Shown: positions 60,627-64,000 of the stretch, in pieces
How positions within the stretch are numbered: the first letter of the stretch is position 1
Layout: each line of letters opens with the position of its first letter
NCBI RefSeq assembly: GCF_003026215.1
Contig: NZ_PYOC01000002.1
Span: 620,001 to 684,000, forward strand
Direction of reading: 5' to 3'
Source: Photobacterium indicum
GTDB lineage: Bacteria; Pseudomonadota; Gammaproteobacteria; Enterobacterales; Vibrionaceae
Length of the DNA stretch: 64,000 bases
The notes under the pieces: generated by a model
Seen by the model: the letters and a program-made list of their open reading frames with translations, nothing else
What the model was told of the DNA's origin: nothing
Database searches by the model: none
Program-made: the position numbers and the translations under genes

Positions 60627-61043
60627 TTAAAACTCTTGATTCATCTTTGTTAGATACATCAGTAAGTTTTTTCGCTCAGTATCGTCTAACTTAGCGGTAA
60701 TATCTTGAGTTAACGATAAATGCAAATGATCGTGCTCTTGATACATCTCTACCCCTTTCTCGGTTAAATCAACGAGAATAGAACGGCGATCTGACTCATG
60801 CGGACGGCGCTGTATTAATTCAGCCAGCACCATTTTATCGACTTGAACAGTTAACGTACCAGTTGTCACACCAATTTTATCTGCCAGCTCTTTCATTCGC
60901 ATTGCGCCATGAGCACCCAGAATCTCAACAATATGTACCTGTGGCAAAGAAAAGCCTTTCCCGCGCACAACTGATTGCTCCCAAGATGACAACTTCTCGT
61001 AAAATTCAATAATAGTGTGATTTAACTGTTCAATATCTTTCAT
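60627..61043 (-). CDS. MarR-family transcriptional regulator
   Basis: 138 residues with a winged helix (MKELADKIGVTTGTLTVQVD recognition region, RRPHESDRRSILVDLTEKG wing). It lies 19 bases after the CDF efflux gene in the same orientation, and two MarR-type palindromes precede that gene, so it is likely an autoregulating repressor of the efflux unit. The N-terminal His/Cys residues do not by themselves prove metal sensing. Confidence 0.88.
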   Translation of the reverse strand: MKDIEQLNHTIIEFYEKLSSWEQSVVRGKGFSLPQVHIVEILGAHGAMRMKELADKIGVTTGTLTVQVDKMVLAELIQRRPHESDRRSILVDLTEKGVEMYQEHDHLHLSLTQDITAKLDDTERKNLLMYLTKMNQEF

Positions 61044-61062
61044 TCAATATCCGCAGCCGAAG

Positions 61063-62019
61063 CTAAGCACTTCGACACTCATTAACTTCAATGGTCAGGT
61101 GGCTAATCTTAGCGAAATTTGCCAGTAATTGCTTGTATTCCTCGACCAATTTAGGCTTTGCACTCACGACTGAAATCATTGCTGCATAATGATCGGCACT
61201 GACTTTCCAAATATGAATATCACTGACTCGGTCATCATTATCAGCCTCTAATTGACTGATGATTTTCTGGCGGTAATCATCATCAATACTTTGATCTAAT
61301 AATATAGGCCCCGTCTGCTTCATTAGTCCATAAGCCCAACGGGTAATAATAACTGCCCCAACGATACCCATTAAGGCATCAAGCCAGTTCCAACCTAGAT
61401 ATTTGCCAAAAATAAGCGCAACAATCGCCAATAATGATGTAAGAGCATCTGCCATTACGTGAAAATAAGCCGCTCTCAAGTTGTGATCATGATGATGCTC
61501 ACCTTGATGATCGCAGGCATGCCCATGATGGTGATGTGAATGATCATGGTGGTGATCATCTTTCAGCAAGAACACACTCACAATATTAATGATTAAACCT
61601 AATACCGCGACAGCAATCGCTTCATTAAATTGAATCGCCTCTGGTGACCATAAACGCTGTAATGATTCAACCAGCATAACTAATGCCACCAGCCCTAAGG
61701 CTACCGCACTGGTAAAGCCTCCAAGTACACTCACCTTGCCAGTGCCAAAAGAAAAACCATCACTATTCGCATGTTTGCGAGCATAACGATAAGCAAAAAT
61801 CGTAATCATAAATGCCGCGGCATGTGTGCCCATATGCCAACCATCAGCAAGTAACGCCATAGAACCAAATACTGTACCCGCAACGATTTCTGCCACCATC
61901 ATCACTAGTGTTAGGCATAACACATAATAAGTTCGCCTCTCTCCGCTATGATTTAACGAGACAAAATCATGTTTATGTTTCCATGCTGCTAATGATTGTG
62001 TGTTCACCGACTTCTCCAT
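61063..62019 (-). CDS. CDF-family metal efflux transporter (DmeF-like)
   Basis: Cation diffusion facilitator of 318 residues that exports divalent metal (DmeF proteins export Co2+/Ni2+). Six membrane helices; metal-site motifs ADGWHMGTHA and HVMADALTSLLAI; a long histidine loop (HHHDHSHHHHGHACDHQGE); C-terminal ferredoxin-like domain. N-terminal HKHDFVSLNHSGERRTYYV is typical of DmeF. ATG at 62019 preferred over a TTG extension. First gene of an operon with marR. Confidence 0.93.
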   Translation of the reverse strand: MEKSVNTQSLAAWKHKHDFVSLNHSGERRTYYVLCLTLVMMVAEIVAGTVFGSMALLADGWHMGTHAAAFMITIFAYRYARKHANSDGFSFGTGKVSVLGGFTSAVALGLVALVMLVESLQRLWSPEAIQFNEAIAVAVLGLIINIVSVFLLKDDHHHDHSHHHHGHACDHQGEHHHDHNLRAAYFHVMADALTSLLAIVALIFGKYLGWNWLDALMGIVGAVIITRWAYGLMKQTGPILLDQSIDDDYRQKIISQLEADNDDRVSDIHIWKVSADHYAAMISVVSAKPKLVEEYKQLLANFAKISHLTIEVNECRSA

Positions 62020-62085
62020 ATCCACTTCGTTTAAACGTTCTATCTTGAAATCATACAATGTAACAAGAGAGTAATTTGATAGACA

Positions 62086-62140
62086 TATAGTTTGATTTTC
62101 AAAGTATATTTACATTATATACTTTGATAATCAAACTATA
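62086..62140. promoter_or_regulatory. Double MarR-type operator before the CDF gene
   Basis: Arms of 24 bases (62086-62109 and 62117-62140) form an inverted repeat with one mismatch and a seven-base loop. Each arm contains its own palindrome: TTTGATTTTCAAA (62091-62103) and TTTGATAATCAAA (62123-62135), centres 32 bp apart. This suits two regulator dimers on one DNA face. Confidence 0.8.
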
Positions 62141-62323
62141 TTTTCAAACAAAACCCATTACGATATGCCTTCCCCCTAATGGAACCTCAAGCACAAGACC
62201 TCGTTTTTATTGCTCGTGTAATAAAAATAGAAAGTGATGAATGACAAATACAATCATTAGGCGTAGCTATACCCAAATCACTATTCCCCTAGTAATAACG
62301 ATCACTAAGATAAGGAAATGAGA

Positions 62324-62437
62324 ATGGGATGCTGCAATCAACCACCGAATGGCGGTTCAAATAATATAGGGTTACTCTTGAAAGTTATTGCGGTGCTGTT
62401 TGCTGTCATCATGTTGTTGGCTTTTTTGTTCAATTAA
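62324..62437 (+). CDS. 37-residue membrane protein with CC motif
   Basis: Short gene: MGCCNQPPNGGSNNIG followed by a hydrophobic helix (LLLKVIAVLFAVIMLLAFLF) and N. AAGGA lies seven bases before the ATG at 62324; the ATG at 62318 would sit on the ribosome site. The two Cys near the N-terminus could bind metal. It lies between the CDF/marR unit and the copper-type promoter, and is not recognisable by me as a named family. Confidence 0.7.
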   Translation: MGCCNQPPNGGSNNIGLLLKVIAVLFAVIMLLAFLFN

Positions 62438-62488
62438 TTCGCAAAAATGAGCCACAAATAAATACTACGATTACTATACTTCAATCAC

Positions 62489-62519
62489 TTGACCTTACCC
62501 CTAGGGAAAGGTTTAAACT
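62489..62519 (+). promoter_or_regulatory. CueR-type (MerR family) copper-responsive promoter
   Basis: TTGACC (62489-62494), a 19-base spacer and TAAACT (62514-62519). The spacer holds the dyad ACCTTACCC-N-GGGAAAGGT at 62492-62512. A 19-bp spacer and this dyad are the signature of MerR-family promoters; the E. coli copA promoter recognised by CueR is nearly the same sequence. Confidence 0.85.
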
Positions 62520-62587
62520 TCGACTATCTCATTATGCAGCCATGCTTGTGGCTTAGTTAATCATGACTTAGGTAATAGCACTAAAAC

Positions 62588-63031
62588 ATGAATGTTAAAT
62601 ACTGTTCAGACAATTTGTTTGCTGTCGTACTGGTTGTAATCATTAGTTTGATTGCAAAGCCAGTAATGGGCATGTCTGTCAGTATGGAACCAATGAGTGG
62701 TACCCTTTCATCAATATCGATAAACACGTCGGAAGCCTCGAAAACGGTGATGAACATGCCTATGGGCTGTCACGGTATGATGGGAGAAAACCAAGCAACG
62801 ACCAGCACGGCAGCAGTACAAACATCAATGAATATGATGAGCTGTACTTCTCACTCTGAGCAAATGAGTGATTCTTGCTGCGATATGACGCAATGTAGTG
62901 TGATTTCTGGTTGGATTCCGACGAATCTCGCTTTCACTACGCACTTGCCTCGTACCAACCCTATTTCATCAATGCTTAACCTCAATCCGATAGCGCGAAC
63001 AGAAACCTTATTTCGCCCACCGATAGCATAA
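62588..63031 (+). CDS. Met/Cys-rich exported putative copper-binding protein
   Basis: 147 residues: Sec signal (to about VMG, residue 28), then many Met, Cys and His (SVSMEPMSGT, MNMPMGCHGMMGEN, MNMMSCTSHSEQMSDSCCDM) and a polar, Pro-containing C-terminus without these. This composition fits Cu(I) binding in the periplasm. It is driven by the CueR-type promoter 69 bases upstream and is followed by a TolC-type gene. Family not recognised. Confidence 0.8.
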   Translation: MNVKYCSDNLFAVVLVVIISLIAKPVMGMSVSMEPMSGTLSSISINTSEASKTVMNMPMGCHGMMGENQATTSTAAVQTSMNMMSCTSHSEQMSDSCCDMTQCSVISGWIPTNLAFTTHLPRTNPISSMLNLNPIARTETLFRPPIA

Positions 63032-63116
63032 CCCCCTCTGTAAGCACACTGCTGGCTATAAAACTGCATCTAGAGTATTTAACATATTTCTTTATGTCGC
63101 TACGCAGTACTCAAAC

Positions 63117-63144
63117 CATTTAAATAATAAGCATTATTTAAATG
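63117..63144. other. 12-base AT palindrome before the TolC-type gene
   Basis: CATTTAAATAAT / ATTATTTAAATG, perfect, with loop AAGC. It lies between the Met/Cys-rich gene and the TolC-type gene. It could be a regulator site or an mRNA hairpin; there is no T-run. Confidence 0.6.
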
Positions 63145-63223
63145 AGCAGTAATCCTACTCTTAACAAGTCGTTGATCAGACTCTTGTTCCGATGAGGATC
63201 AAACCTACAAAGTGGATGTATTT

Positions 63224-64000
63224 ATGCAACCAAGCATACTTTCCCGCGTATTAGCATTAACACTCATGACTGCCACTGCGCAGCCCGTGTTTGCAACTAC
63301 GGATATTACAAATTCAGGGGCGACTAATGCCCAAATAAGCGCATCAACGAATGCAAATACTGAGCTTAAGCAATTAATCAGTTGGGCTATCGAGCATGAC
63401 GCGGGGATTCAGCAAATACACTATCAAGCAGATGCCGTTCAAGATATGGGCGTAGCGACTTCTCAGTGGATGGATCCAAAACTAAAAGTGGGCGTTGGTG
63501 GTCTACCGGTTGATAGCTTTGCCTTCGATGACGATCCTATGACCAATATTTCTGTTGGATTAATGCAGCAATTTGGACGAGGCAATACGCTTGGCCTAAA
63601 ACAAAAACAGAGTGATCAACAAGCTAATAGCATTCGCGAGAAAGCCGGTGTACGTGACCTCGAATTAGAAAACGCGATTACAACGCAATGGAACGAACTC
63701 GTTTTCCAGCAAAACGTTTATGGCTTATTACAGCAAAATCAGACGCTATTTAGAGAGCTTGAACATTACCTCAGCACTAATTACGGCATTGGTTCAAATC
63801 AAGCCCAAGATATTATTCAAGCCCAACTCCAAATCGGCCTGATTGATGACAAGCTGCAAGCTAACCAACAAATGCAGCAAAAAATCAAAGCTCAGTTGTC
63901 AGAATGGATTGGCGATAATGCTTTTACAATGCAAGCCAATAACTACCCTGACTGGGGCGTACTTAATGGTTATTTATCGACAAGTACAGGGGCTAGTTCA
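63224..64000 (+). CDS. TolC-family outer-membrane efflux protein (cut by window edge)
   Basis: N-terminal 259 codons of a CusC/TolC-type channel for tripartite efflux. Signal peptide MQPSILSRVLALTLMTATAQPVFA; then LKQLISWAIEHDAGIQQIHY, MDPKLKVGVGGLPVDSFAFD and LMQQFGRGNTLGLKQKQ, typical of metal-type TolC proteins (outer-membrane efflux family). GTGGA precedes the ATG. With the CueR-type promoter, a copper-exporting Cus-like system is expected to follow beyond the edge. Confidence 0.88.
   Translation, partial: MQPSILSRVLALTLMTATAQPVFATTDITNSGATNAQISASTNANTELKQLISWAIEHDAGIQQIHYQADAVQDMGVATSQWMDPKLKVGVGGLPVDSFAFDDDPMTNISVGLMQQFGRGNTLGLKQKQSDQQANSIREKAGVRDLELENAITTQWNELVFQQNVYGLLQQNQTLFRELEHYLSTNYGIGSNQAQDIIQAQLQIGLIDDKLQANQQMQQKIKAQLSEWIGDNAFTMQANNYPDWGVLNGYLSTSTGASS

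Noticed and set aside
62141-62317. 21-codon frame beginning near 62199 (MEPQAQ...)
   Set aside because: No ribosome site, no hydrophobic segment and no terminator; could not be distinguished from chance.

Overview
The window is chromosomal DNA of a gammaproteobacterium of the family Vibrionaceae, most likely a Photobacterium. The reasons are toxRS placed divergently beside htpG, the nagE/nagBAC regulon, two porins of the OmpU and OmpT/OmpH types, a low-to-medium GC content, and a gene order that otherwise follows the Vibrio/E. coli backbone. Genus is inference; family is well supported. No rRNA, tRNA, CRISPR array, integrase or intact insertion sequence was seen.

Layout. 1-5.7 kb: metal uptake (feoAB, znuA / znuCB with a Zur-type operator) and the cell-wall endopeptidase mepM. 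5.8-17.2 kb: TCA cycle block sdhCDAB-sucABCD on the minus strand, divergent from gltA. 17.3-24.7 kb: ybgI, two unknown genes, pgm-seqA, ybfF, a DUF2788 gene, fldA, a decayed DUF4442 gene and fur. 24.7-34.5 kb: glnS and the chitin/N-acetylglucosamine regulon (chitobiase, nagE, nagBAC) with paired NagC-type operators and a CRP site. 34.7-41.6 kb: CPA2 antiporter, asnB, gsk, hemH, adk. 41.8-46.6 kb: htpG, toxRS and an OmpU-like porin. 47.1-51.6 kb: ybaN-apt-dnaX-ybaB-recR, in E. coli order. 51.6-54.6 kb: a 38-codon membrane protein gene not previously obvious, a DksA-type zinc-finger gene, a DUF2057 gene and a second porin. 55.1-60.6 kb: dinG, a remnant of a TSUP permease, priC, a histone-deacetylase-like gene, ybaM and a coiled-coil lipoprotein. 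60.6-64 kb: a metal-efflux region with a MarR regulator, a DmeF-type CDF transporter, a 37-codon membrane protein, a CueR-type promoter, a Met/Cys-rich exported protein and a TolC-family outer-membrane protein cut by the right edge.

How the parts work together. Most of the window is central metabolism and replication housekeeping. The regulated parts are metal homeostasis at both ends (Fur, Zur, MarR and CueR-type sites), chitin sugar use in the middle, and ToxR-linked porin control. The most interesting unexplained signals are two very short membrane-protein genes (51946-52062 and 62324-62437), a 24-bp inverted repeat made of two MarR-type palindromes before the CDF gene, two gene remnants left by internal deletion (DUF4442 and TSUP), a palindromic dispersed repeat that supplies the C-terminus of the deacetylase-like protein, a conserved programmed frameshift site in dnaX, and a row of five hairpins after the chitobiase gene.
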